Source: Caecitellus pseudoparvulus (Eukaryota > Bigyra: Bicosoecida). Taken from it: a DNA stretch of 64,000 nucleotides. The stretch is from contig CBFFRQ010000052.1 in assembly GCA_965644315.1 (NCBI GenBank), forward strand, positions 62,001 through 126,000. The letters are read 5' to 3'. Of this stretch, positions 1 to 12,800 are shown in pieces. Below the pieces are notes generated by a model that searched no databases, was not told where the DNA came from, and worked only from the letters and a program-made list of their open reading frames with translations. Both the position numbers and the translations under genes were made by a program. Position 1 is the first letter of the stretch; each line of letters begins with the position of its first letter.

Positions 1-3000
1 GTCCCGTACCGAAAACGACAAGCAGGAGAAATGGTGTGGTAGCCATGTTCAGCGCGAACTCAACGTAAAAGTCACTGTTCCAGATGCACCGGACTGACGA
101 CGTCGGCGACAAGAAACCACCACCACTCAGCGAGTTGGAGAAGTTGAAGATGCGCCGGAACAGCGCGGTGCCCTGCGCTCGCAGGAGGGACAGAAGGCCC
201 ATCATCTGCAAGTGGTTCAGCAGCATTCGCAGGACGATCGAGGCATCATCGCGCTCTGAGAATGACTGTGACATGGAGAAGTAGATGACACCTCCAACAA
301 CCAAGCAAACGACAAGAATAAGCACCGTGTAATTTAAGGCCGCGTCCAAGCACTGCAAACACAATGAGGCACCTGTGTTCAAGTACCCTTGCTCGCAATC
401 ACCGCACATGACACCTGTATGGCCTGGTGCACACTGCACTTGCAGACCGTCGCTTGTCTGGCATGCAGCGGGGTTGATGCAAGGCACGACTTGAGTCCCT
501 GCGGGAAGTTCTGAGCTGCGCACATCTGCAACGAGCTGGGACGCCGTGCCATTCACAACCAGAGATCCGGGTGCGTGATCCAGAATGAAGTAATACCCAG
601 GCTGCAATCGTACGGTTCCGCTTGCACACGTTGCACCCTGCTGCTGACTGTCCACAGGGCATCGGGAGCAGCTAGAAGACGCATTCTGAATGACATAGAA
701 GCCATCCGCACAAGTCTCGCAGGCAGCAAGGCCCGCCGAATCCGCGATTTGGGGCGCTCGGCAGGGCACGCAGGCTGATCCGCCTTCGGCAGGGGAGACG
801 AATCCAGGGGGGCAGTCCACACACTCTCTGCCTATCCGTGACACCCTTCCCGGAGGACAAATGACACAGCTGCCATCAGCAAACACTTCGTATCCTGGGT
901 TGCACTCCTGGACCACGAATGAGTGCTGCGAACCGGGGCTCGCCGGTAAGTCGCCAGCTTCGCTCTGGGTCGGCCGCAAGCGTAGAACCTCGTTCGAGCG
1001 GCCTTGTGCGGGGACCTGCCGCTGCAAGCTGGCCAGCCACACATTGCCACCACCAACACCTTGGAACTCCCCAGGTGGGCTGGGCAGCATGTCTGCGCCT
1101 GCCGTAATGTTGGGCGCACTTTGCCATGCAGACAATGCCCGTGCTGCAGTCACACTGGAGGCTGGAACTTGAGCCAGCACGAATCGGCTCCCCATCAAGG
1201 CTGATGCGTTGGCTGCTGCCTGCTCTAGCGTCACAGCGGGAAAGACAGGGCAGGCAACTGATCCTCCGCCAGGAACTCGCGCAGGCCAGCCATATGCATC
1301 CAAGGCAACAATGAACACCTCGTCGATTGGGACAAACGCCTGCAGAGCATTGCCCGCGTCTTGCCTGGCAAACACAGCTGCGCTTACGGGGGCTGTCCCA
1401 ACGGCCTCATGCACCGACTGTATGTAACTGCCGCCCCCCAACTGGCCATTGGCTTGCAGGTAGCAACCATCGCTGTCGTCCAAGGCACCTGAGAAAGCTT
1501 CACCAAAGAATGGGCATGGTTGCCCGGCTGTCCCAGGTAGGCCTCCTGCTGTACTGTGCTTGCTCTGGCCTTCCGCCTCGCAATCAGTGCAGAAGGTGTT
1601 GCAGGCAATGCCCACAGGCTCAGCGTGAACCCACCACACAGCCCCTTTCCAGCTTGCACCGTGAGATGTGGAGTTCCCCTCTACGGCAAAAACATTGCCC
1701 TGAACTCGGGCGAGAAAGCGCCTGAGAAGGGCGTGGTCGCTTATGCGGCCATCTCGCTGGGCTGCTTCTGCTGTTGCTTGCAGTGCAGCTCCACCGTGCC
1801 CGTGCCGAAGTGCCTGGGATGCCACAGCGCACGACTCCGTCGCCGCAATGACCAGTTCTCCACCAGGAGACCCCGCAGCGCACTGCCAAGCACTCACGCC
1901 TGCGCAGTCTTGCAGATCATGCACCACGCTGACGCCCGCGGCGTCATTCCCGTGAAACAAACACGCAGTGATGTCCACAGGAGAACCCAAGGCAACAAGC
2001 GGCGCATCAGGCCACCTTGGCGCTATGCGAGAACGAATAGAACCCGCCAGCATGATCGATGTGAGAGCATGACTGCCGCTCGGTGAGAAACCTACCTCAA
2101 TGCCTCCGCCAGCCAGCTCGTGCAGTGTCTCGGCTGTGCACGGCCTGCTCGGATTTGGAATGAGCCAGTTGTTCTTCACGGTACACGAACGGAGATGCAC
2201 GAATGCATCATAAGCAGCGAGGCCGCCTCCCCGGCTCGCCGAATTGCGCTGCACCACCACTCCCAGCGCGGTCACATTGCTCGCGGCTGCTGCCCAAATC
2301 CCGCCACCTCGGAAAACAGCAGAGTTGTACTGAACCACGCCGGCTAAAGGGGGGGCGGTAAGAGACTCGGTTGGGTCCGTGCCTCCGAGCACCATGGCTG
2401 CCCCAAGACCCTCAGCAGCAAGGCCACCTCCGTACGCAGCTGTGTTCCCTTCCACGAGGCAGGAATCTGACAAGCGCACCTCTACCGAGCTATGCATGAA
2501 AGACGACTCGTACAGGCCGGTGGAGGGGACACCCGTATGCCGCACAAAGGCCGCGCCACCTTTGCCATCCACCGCAGTCACTGAGTTGCGCAAGAGTTCT
2601 GTCGCTCTGAGGGAAACGAAGCCAACCGGGCGGCCGCGATCGTCAACATCCGCTTCAACAAAGAGCCCGCCTCCAGAAACCGTTGCTGTACAATCAGAAA
2701 CTACGGAGCGCCTGAAGGTCACATTTGACGGACGCTGCGCGGACATGCCACCCCCAAGCATTGCCTGGCAAGAGTACACCCTGCTGTGCTCAACGCGCAG
2801 GTTCCCTTCCCGAAGGTGTACCCCTCCCCCTGCTTGGGAAGCACGGGAATGGGACACCTCACTGCCGTGTACAATCAGCACTGAGGTTGGGAGCGGCTGC
2901 TGCAAGAGGACAGCTCCACCGTCACCACCTGTCGCTTCGCAATGGTGCAGCAAGCTCGCTTCCAAGTGCAGGCTGCAGCCTGAGCAAAGCACGCACCCAC

Positions 3001-6000
3001 CAGAGGCAGCCCTTGAGTGCGACAGAGCAGATTCAGCAATGTGCACAGTTGAGTGAGAACTGGCGTGGATGAGACCTCCTTGATTTGCAAAGCCTGACTT
3101 GAAAGTCGAGTTCCTGACCAACAAGCTGGCATCGTCGGAAACCAGGACAGCCCCACCAAGTGCTGGTACGCTCAGACTACTTTCAGAGTGATCATACGTG
3201 GCAGTGCAGTTCTCCGCAGTTGTGGAAACCAAGCTTAGATGTGCGAAAGGCGCGATGAAGACAGCACCGCCACCATCACCGAACCGCCGGGGTCCCTTAT
3301 GAGACACTGCAAGGTCCTGGAATGTGCACCGCTGGCACAGAAGGTTGGTGGGGCGAGCAGCACTTGCTCCTGCCACGAAGATCCCAGCTCCACGTGAAGC
3401 GTTCAGGGACAAGAAGGAGCAGTCCTCCAGCACGCTGTCAAAGACAGGAAGCGAAGCATCCACGCCAACGACAGCCATGGCTCCTGCCCCATCAGCGCTG
3501 AATGAGCTGTTCTTGATCTCCACCTCCAAGCAGAGAGAGCAAGAGCTGTCCAAGAACAGCACAGCCGCCCCAACTCGACTGTCTTCAGACGAGGAGCCGA
3601 CGGAAGTCGACACGTCACTGCAGTTGAAAACGAGGTCCAAAAAGCGCACACGTGTCATGCGCAGGTCCGCTTGAACAGCTTGCAAGGCCCTTGCTCCCGG
3701 CCGACCCGTGCCCTTAAAGACCACGTCTTCCAGCACCAGAGTCGGTGGAGATTCGCTTGTGCCGTCGACTAACACGATCGGGGCACGGACAGTAGTGCCT
3801 TGGATACGGTCGGTGCAATTCACAAAGGACAGAAATCGAAGGGACCCACTTGTGGAAATGTGCAGTGCTGGTGCGGCCCTCTCTCCCCCACAGGACAGAA
3901 GCGTCGTTCCTCCAGCGTGCCCGGAAATTGTGAGCCCTTGCAGGGTGGACGGGATCTCCAGGGCAGACGGGCCAATTGCGTGCAACCCCGCGTCCAAAAG
4001 AATCGTATCGTTCGCCTGTGCCTGTGAAAGGGCATCCTCAAGAGATGCACATGGTGCTATCTGGGAGCCACAACAGCCCTGGGCACGAGTTGGGTGGGAT
4101 GCAGAGACATGGATGGTGTGAGCAACGGCACATTGGGCTTCAGACATGCGACCAAAGCCATCCACCAACATGCACGCTGCGTTCACATCATTTGGCGGGC
4201 AGCTCAGATCGGAAGTGCCAAGAAATCCGGTGTTGTTGTTCGCGCTGGGATCCAGCAAAGCCAGCCTGGACGAAGGTTGCCCGCTGCCTGGGACGCACAA
4301 AATACCTGCGGCGCGACACGGGCTAGAGTTGTCTCGCACAAGCACCTGCTGAAGCCTCGTGTCAGGGTGTGGGTCCACGAGGGCAACCCCACCCCCCCAA
4401 CTCTGGCGGGGTGCTCCCACCACCTGGTTTCCTTTGAAACTGCTGCCATTTAACCGCAAGGACGATGACCCTGCACTCAGTAAGCCACCTGCACAGGTAC
4501 TTGCTGTGTTGTTCTGTGACTGAAGGCCCTCCCCACTCTCAACAGAAGAACCTTGGTTCACCGCGATGCCTGCCCCAACGGCAGCAACGTTGCTGTGCAC
4601 GAAGAACGATCCGTGGTTGCGCAAGTAAGCACCATCGTGCACCAATGCCCCACCCCCCCAGCTGGCAATGTGAGTGTTTTTAGCAACCGTCATGTTCGCA
4701 TGCTGCATGATTTGCAGGCGGGTGCCAGCACCAGACAGAGCAAGCCCAGCACCCCCTTCAAAGATGCCGAAGGATGAGCCGTTCAAGGGACAGGCGACGA
4801 CCTGTTTGTGGCCTCTCGCAATGTGGTGTTCATGAATAGAAGTTTGGCTGCCGGCAGCGAGAGTCATCGTTGCTCCAGACTCAAGTGCCACCCCTGCTCC
4901 GAATCTGGGAGGAGACAAGCCAAGGAAGTTCCCACGCACTGCAAGCTCGCCAGGCACCTGAATGTCGGCCAAGCTACGGGCGAGTATACCCCCGCCTCTT
5001 GCCTGCGCGAAGTTCCCTTCCACCAACAACCCACGCACCACAACACGCGCGCTGTCCTCCGCTAGGAGCCCCGCTCCACCGCTGCCAGCTCCTGCCGCTT
5101 CGTTCTCCCTGAGTATAGTGCCTGCATCAACAGACAAGAAGGAATGCGACACCGCCAAGCCAGTTCCGTCGCCTTCAGCACACCAATTCCATGCGCTTGT
5201 GACATTGTGCAGGGCAGCCACAGCGCCTCCAGCAATGCTCATCCCGCCACCGCACACTGCGTCTCGCGAGGCCTCCTTGAACACCGAGTTTCCTACCAGC
5301 CTGGCATGCTGCAAGTCCAACTCACACCCAGAGCAGAGGATGCCTCCGCCATGTGAATCAATTGACGAAGACCTCAAAACGTTCAATGCTATCTCAGAGG
5401 GTCCCAGCAGTGAAAGGTTGCACTGCGCAGCTGCTATGCCTGCACCTCCGACGCCCACAGCAGTGTTGCTCCGCACACCTAGGCTTCCTTCAGATACAAA
5501 AGAAGCATTGTGTCCCGCAAACAGCCCTCCCCCCAGTCCCGCGGAAGCCTCATTGTCAGCGACGGTCATGTGGGAGCGATTGGACAGCACGAGCCCCGCA
5601 CTGCCGTCCAAGCCCGCGCAAAGGGCAGCCGAAGCACTGCCGACCGCTGTGATGTCCGCCTCGTCTGCCAAGCACAGACCCCCTCCATTTCCACGAAGTG
5701 CTGTGCAGTTCAAAATGGTGATTCCGGCCCCCGCAGTTGTGGAGAGCTTTGCCCCACTTGCAACCAGCACGCCCCCTCCCCCTTGCAGCCCGTTCGAGCT
5801 GCTCTCCGAAACATGTAGCACTCCGGAAACGGTTGCAGCAACGAAGCCTCGCTGGCGCACGCCCTTCACAGCATCAAGGAGCATTGCACCCCCGTCGCCG
5901 GCGGCAGTGCAATGCTTCAACGCCATGCGGCCAGAGACGACCAACTCCGAAGGTTCTGTGCAGGTGGAAGGAGCAAGTGCAATGCAGCCTCCACCTGCGG

Positions 6001-9000
6001 AACGTGTTTCAGCCGCAGATATGTCGAGGCCTCCAACGACTTCCATGGTCGCTCCTTGGATGAAGATGGCGCCCCCTTGCCCATCTCGACTGAATGAGTC
6101 CCGCACTGTGCTCTGCCCGTGAAACTCGACTCGCGCGCCACCGCCAGCCAGCATAAAGGCACCACTTCCAGGGACAGAGTTTGCCACCGAGTCCAGGTCT
6201 CGCAAGAACAGGGCCGCTGCTGAACCCGAGATGCTGAAGCCTGCGCCTTGAAGAGCTTTGTGGCCTGACAAGCGGACACCCTCCAAGTTTGCCTGGCTGT
6301 CCTGCAGGAACAAGAAGCCGCCTTCGTCAGCAGTGGACTCTCCATTTTCGCTGGAAATGTTCGAGGAGAACAGAGAAGAGCCGTCCCGAACGGAAAAGCA
6401 AGCACCTGCCTGATCTGAAAGTGTCTCGTTGAAGGACACGGAAAGCAGCGTGCAGTTTGAGTGGTCGTGCACTGCAACGGCTCCACCCTCGGCAGCCACG
6501 TTCGCGTGAAATGTGACATTTGTTCCGAACAAAGTGGAATGGTCTTGCATCAGCACAGCACCCCCCAAGCCCCCCAAGCCTCGTGTTGCTTCGTTCTCCA
6601 CAAAAGAGCAGTTCGACAAGCTCGCACGGGCGCCGCTTCGCAGCAGCATTGCACCTCCAAGCTGTGATCCACGGTGTCTCCGCAAAGAGGAGTCGCTGAG
6701 GAACACTGAAGCTTTGCTCGTGATGGCAAGGCCTGCCCCACCCGCAGTGGACGCGCCGACATTTCCGTCCAAGGCAACCCCGTGAAGGTGCGCTGCTGCC
6801 TCCCTTGTCACTTGCAGCCCAGCTCCATTCCCGGATCGAACAATATTGTGTCGGAACACCGAACTGTCGAAAGTTCCATTACACAGCTGTGATAAAGATA
6901 CTGCCCCAGCATCGGCAGTCATCGCCAAGTTATTCACAAACGAGCATCGGTCGCAGGTCACTGTGTACGAACGGTGGTTGCACGCCAGTGCACCGCCGCT
7001 GCCAGCCACAGCAACATTGCCTTCAAAGGAACAGTTGAAGAAGCGCACCTGGCCAGTTCGAGAAGCAATCGGGGTGGAAATAACCAATTTTGATCCGGTC
7101 CATTGTGCAGTCGCAGCTGCCAGCGGATCGCCTGTGCCGGCACTTGGCATGTAGTACAGCCCCTTGTTTATGGGGTCGTAGTCTTCCGTTTCTTTATCGC
7201 GGGGTGTCCCGATAAACACAGCACCACCGCCGGTGTTTGCTGTGTTGTTGATGAAGCGGCAGTCTTCAAATGTAGCTTGGCCCGCCATGACCACGATGGC
7301 TCCGCCATCCAGCGTCTTTGCCCGATTCCCCATGAACAAGCTTCGGCGTACCACAAGCGATGAAGGCAGCGCAGGGCCACGCGTAGCATCGATATTCAGA
7401 GTCTCTGAACTGATACCGACACCTGCGCAGCCGCCATTTTGCTGGTTACCCACCCATGCGCTGTCTTCGACCAACAGCGTACAGTTGTCAGCAAGTGAGA
7501 CCATGCAGGTGTCAGACCGCGGCTCCCCGATGAAGTTGTTCTCCATCGTGCAGTTACGCATCACAGCTTGAACAGAGCCCTGCAAAAATACCCCCCCAGC
7601 CAGCGCCGCTGTGTTGTCGGACAGGACCACATCCTGCATGCTGAGCTGTGAGCCAGACATGGCAGCTACGGGACCAGGACCCCTGTCCATGGTGTTGCGG
7701 GACATGATGGCTCCATGAAACGAAGCCCTGCAGGGCCGACTGATCGCAGGCTGCTGCTCGCGCTGATGCTTGGCCTCTGGTGTCGTGGTTGTGGTGAGGG
7801 ATCCGGCCACCAAGCAAGCCGCCCCTCGCTCGGCTGTGTTGCGGGCGCAGAACATGTTGGTAATGTTCAACGTTGCTGCTTTACAGTCCAAGGCTGACCC
7901 CCAGGTTGCGCTGTTTCCCAGAAATGCCACGTCGCGTAAGGTAGCTTCAGTACCATCCCGGGCAGCGATTCCAGCTGCGCTGTACCCTTGCAGCGTCAAG
8001 TACGAGTTCGCAGAATTCTGTACGAAAGCGGCACCGTTCACGTCCAGCGTCACCCCTGAAGCCATGACAGCAGGGGATTGACCCTTTTGGCCAAAGAACA
8101 GCACGTTCCGAAGCGAAATAGCTGCCTGGAACGCGCTTTGCCCAACCCTCCACCGGACATGCTGGGCGCAGGCAGGCGGCGGTCGCTTCCACAAGTCCTC
8201 CATGGCCATGCTCGCGTTCGACAGCACTTGTTCGTACCAGTCGCACACTACCGTGCTTGATCCACCCAGTTGAGCCGGCCTTGATTGGTCAAGCCTTGGA
8301 TCCCATGTCCTGGGCACATGGCCCTCGACACCAATGCAGTCGTACGGACCGGTGTACCGCTTTACGGACTCTTTCGCACTTCGGAACTCTTCCCCAGTAT
8401 TCAGCACTGAGCAAGTCTCATTGCACCCGTCGCAAGCCCCGGGAGGGTCAAGCAGACAGTTATCGCAGCCATCTGGGTCCACCAAGGACCGGTTCATGAA
8501 GGCAAGCGGGAGACGCGCGTCAGCATCCAGCTGAAAATCAGCGAAGCCGTCGGTGTTGTCAGCAGATATAGCTGCGGCTTGCGAGTCATAGTACGAGTAC
8601 TGAACGGTCCTTCCACCACTCTCTGCGGGGTAATTGCTTGTCAAGTCGGGTGTGGCTATGCCTACTTGCACCCCAATGTGGTCTTGCGCCCGCCTGACAG
8701 AGTTGCGCACGAAGGAGCAGTCGGCAATAGTAACGTTGCTGGGGCCGTACACGCTCAGTACAGCGCCAGAAAGCCGAGTCCACTCTGAGCCATCACTGCC
8801 ATTGGCAGTGTCCACGATGTCCCCAAAAGCTTCGAAGCCAGAAAACTCAATGCCTTGCAGCACGGTTGGCGGCGAGGGCCAAGTGGTGGTGTTGACCACA
8901 AGCTGCGCGCGCTGCACCTCCGTCCCGCTTGGTCCAGCCAAGACACAGCGAGGAATGGAGGCGTCTGGGATGGTGGACAGGCCCCGCAAGCTCTGCAGCG

Positions 9001-9494
9001 CGCCAGGATCCCAGAGAGTGCTGAAGTTGGACCTGGCGTCTGCGAGCGCTTGAGCAAAAGCAGCGTGCTGTTCGCAGACAAGCGAGAGGCCAGTGATGTC
9101 CACTTCATGACCAAGTCTGCGGGCGCATCGGCTTAGAAGTGTGCGTGGTGCTGACTGGTTAGAGCCTGGGCAGTACTCACACCGTAGTTCCGACCTGCAG
9201 CTGCAGAGTGTCTGCCCCCTCAGCTCGAGCCAGCTGGACGCCAGCGACCAGGCTTGGGCAAACAGGGTGTGTAGAGTTACAGGGCGCAGGTGGCGATACA
9301 GGGCCGCTCCCAACTGCAAGGAAGATGTCAGATGTTCCTGTTTGAGGTACAATGCAGTCCTGGCGCGCAGTTGCGCGGCGTGCGCTGCACTCACTGCGAA
9401 CCAGCGGCACACCATCCACGCCGCACCAGGCTCCACAACTGGCAAATGCTGCCCATGCCAGCCAAGGAGCCCACCGCCCTCTGCCGACGTTCAT
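1..9494 (-). CDS. Giant Pmp-repeat (beta-helix) surface receptor, partial at the left edge
   Basis: Exon 1 runs 9494-9181 and encodes 104 residues beginning with a signal-peptide-like stretch (hydrophobic WAPWLAWAAFASCGAWC). A 64-bp GT-AG intron (9180-9117) follows. Exon 2 is one open frame from 9116 to the window edge, over 3,030 codons with no stop seen, so the gene continues outside. The body is rich in GGA/GGG and F-x-x-N-like motifs, as in chlamydial-type polymorphic membrane protein repeats that fold as right-handed beta-helices. Near the window edge (about 340-950) comes a Cys-rich GCC2/GCC3 (ephrin-receptor-like) region with CPPG modules. A first membrane helix follows at about 270-330, and then the start of a multi-pass domain (LRMLLNHLQMMGLLSLLRAQ). 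This matches the order of domains in the divergent neighbour at 9837-21266, so the two are paralogues. It is probably a plasma-membrane receptor or adhesion protein. The ligand is unknown. Confidence 0.85.
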
Positions 9495-9836
9495 GGAAAA
9501 TCTAAAGGAAATGAGTCGTCAGTGCGCCGAGCGTGCCCGGGCAACGCAAGCCAGTTGCCGCGAACGGAGGAGTGCACAGTGGGCGTTTCCCGTCGAATCT
9601 CAGGATAAAGCGGCCACGAGGACACGAGCACGCTCGGGGTCTTCCGCATGAAACTTGGCAAATTTTAGATGCAATACTCACTACACCAGCCTGCTGATAG
9701 CAACGTGATTGTGTGCATTTTGCTGGGCTGCCTCACCGGTACTCCCTGGGTGGGCACCAGGGGAACACACAGGGTGGTGGTGTACTTGCGGAAAACGGCG
9801 ACGAGGCACGCACAGCTTGGTCACGCATCAGCAGCC
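9495..9836. promoter_or_regulatory. Intergenic segment between two divergent receptor genes (putative bidirectional promoter)
   Basis: This 342-bp stretch separates the start codons of two divergently transcribed giant receptor paralogues. It must hold both 5' UTRs and probably both promoters. An AT-richer patch lies near 9650-9720 in otherwise GC-rich DNA. I see no convincing TATA box or repeated operator-like element. Confidence 0.5.
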
Positions 9837-12800
9837 ATGGTGCCCGTGCGGGCACTGATCTTCCTCGTGGCTCTTTGGATGGCAGATGTTAGAGCTCAGT
9901 GCATATCCCTATCAGGTACACCGCCGAATCGGCGCCGTTAATCGTTAGCGTCGCAGCCACGACCAACCTTTGCGAGCCTCGCAGTTTCCGCATCCGGTGG
10001 CGATGGAAGCTGCTCAGCCTGCTTGTGCGACAGCGTCACTGCAGCGTTTGCTGCCGTGTCAGCCGTCCCACCAACATCAGCAGTGGAGGTTGTCATCTCC
10101 GTGGAGGCTGGCACTTGGCTCATGGCTGAGCGGCAGCAAGTTGGCCGAGTCGCAGCTTTCGGCTCTGTGCAGACCTCTGTCGCGGTCGTCTGCCAAGACT
10201 TGCCCGGAGCGCAAGCTGCAGCTTTGTCCTGGACGTCTGAATCATTTACACCCCTCCCATGTGTGCTTACGTGCCCTCCGGGTGCAGGCGGCCCCGTATT
10301 TGTCCTGAATTCTCGGCTGGAAGGCATCCAGTTCAACGGCTGCCAAGCTGTGGACCCTGCCATCTCCCTGCAGGTGGACGGTGTGGGGAACGTAGCACTT
10401 CCCCCAGAGGCGCTGGGTGGTGCTGTGGGTGGTGGCATGCTCATCACCAAGGACAGGGATGTACACTTCAAGGACTGCGCCTTCACGTATTGCGGCGCAA
10501 CCCACACGGGAGGTGCGATCGCCCTTATCTCCGCCAGACTGCATTTGGAACATGTGTACATGCTAGGGAATGCAGCCGGAGTAGGCGGAGGTGCTGTCAT
10601 GGCGGTAGCAGAGGAAGTGCTGGTATCATCGCCGTTTGGAACCATCCCAGCTCTGCAACGTGTGCGAACTGAAGTGTCAGGAGCAGGCGTGCTGTGGGTG
10701 AACAATACCGCCTCAACGCCCCTAGCTGCGGGAGCTGGTGGGGCAGTGCTCTTACCACCTACCTCTGTGCCTGGCACCATGCACGCATGGGAGAACTTCA
10801 CCTTTGTTGGGAACCAGGCTGGCGCTGGGGGTGCAGTGTTATGCGACTCCTGTGGCGTTCTCCAGACCAGCGGCAGGGTAAATTTCCTCGGAAATAGGGC
10901 TGTTGTTTCCCACGTTGATGACTCTGGAGCAGGAGGCGGGCTCTTGTTGTCTGGAACTGGTATTCTCATGGCCTCCGAGTCCCTGTCCTTCGTTGGAAAC
11001 TCAGCAGTTGCTGCAGGGGGGGGGATGGCCGTGGTGGAGGGTGGAACGGTGCAAGCTGCGAGCGGCATCATTTTGCTAGACGGGAATCATGTGCTTCAGG
11101 GCGTCGGAGGCGGGCTTGCTGCTCTGGGGAGCACCGTGACGATATCATCACAGCTGAACAGTACGCGCAACCGCGCGAGGTTCCTTGGAGGCAGCATGTT
11201 TCTGGTCGACAGTGCGGTGGAACTGCTTGGGCCTGTGCGTTTTTCCCACAATGAGCAATCTGCCAGCCTCTCGGACCTTCCGCCCGCTGCCTTCGTTGCA
11301 GCGTCAGTTGCTGACCCGGCGGGCTGGGGGGGCGGCGCCATTGCAGCGCTTCAGAGCAACCTCACCTTTGGAAAGATCAGCTCCTTTGATAACGGTGCCA
11401 AGCAAGGGGGCTTCTTGCTGTGTCTGCAGTGCGTTGATGTCCTTGCGGAGTCAGGCGCGTACTTCTTCCAGGATAGGGCGACGGACCTAGGCGCTGAGCT
11501 GGCGCTGCTGGACACGCAGGGCACCTTCCGCATATCTCACTTCCACATGGTGGGGCACAATCGACTTTTTCACGAAGCTTCGGCATCTGCAGACCCGATC
11601 AACCTTGTTCAAGGTGGGCCGCCTTGTCTTGCATTTCACCCCAGCACAGGCCTGCCCAAGCCAGCTTGTGCTGAGAGCAATGACTTTGGTCGCGGGCCGT
11701 ACCAGATTCGCTATCAAGATGCGCTGTGGAAAAGTGACTTATTCCCTGTGACTCGTGAGGACTGGATCAGTTCAGGGAAGGACTTGTCTCGTGGAGTGTC
11801 TCGTATGGGGGGTGCCATCGCCGTGCTTGGTGGCGGCCCGAAGTCCGCTATTTCCTTGGACGGTGACCGCATTCGCGACAGTAGCTTCCCGGAACGGTAC
11901 ACGAGAAGGGTGTGTCGGGACAGTACTGTTTGCGGACACCCTCCACTCCCCGACGTCACCACAGCTGAGCCCCACCCCTGCACGTCAAGCATCAGTGGCT
12001 ACCGGGTGACAGGGCCCCTCTCAACAGACAGCGGCTTCGGCGGGTGTGTAGCCTTTGTTCAAGCCGCACATGTCGACCTTGGGTGCCTCTTGATTCAGTC
12101 GTGCCATGCGGCTGCTGGAGCTGTCGTCGCAGTCTTGGACAGCAAGGTGGGCAGCCGAAACGGCACGTGGGGGCGGGGCTTTGCGTCGACATCACTGCCC
12201 ACGCAACCTGGACCCATGGGTGGTGGAACGCTGTTAGTTGCCGGTCCCAACGCAGACGTGACGCTGAAAGGAACATCTTTCACTGGATCCCGGGCGATGA
12301 TTGGGAGAGCGTTCTCATGCTTCGGCGGTGCGAAGCTGAGCATTTCAGATGCGCTGCTCTTTGCTTCCAGCTGGAGCTTGTTCCGCGGGGCAGTGGAAAT
12401 CGGCAAGTATGCAGAACCCGGCCTTACAAGCCTCATGAAGTGGAGGTACTACGCTGGAAGTGAGACTGCTTCGCCATGGTTCTCGAACCTCATTCCAGAC
12501 GTCAGCGTGGATGGCATCCGGGGGGGTGAAAGCAGCAGCGTGTATGGCAGCGCTATTGCTGCAGGCACCGGACTTGTGGGCTTGGTCTGGAGCCCTCTGC
12601 TGAGCGACATTCTTGCTGGAGTCCCAGACCCCACATGCCACGCTGTTCTTGAGCGAGTCATCCAGGACGACTCGTACATGTCGGAAGGCATTGGAAATCT
12701 GATCGTCGGCAACGGCTCCTCCTTGACCATGAGAAACTGCGAAACCAGGGGTCAGAAAGCGGCAGTTGGTGCGGCTGTGCTGGTTCGGGGGGGACACCTT

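Noticed and set aside
4962-6122. 386-codon plus-strand ORF, Pro/Ser/Ala-rich
   Set aside because: It is the exact antisense of the open minus frame of the left giant receptor; low-complexity PPP/APP runs mirror the GGA/GGG repeats.
9938-11071. 377-codon minus-strand ORF
   Set aside because: Antisense shadow of the right receptor gene, with the same Pro-rich signature and no domain.
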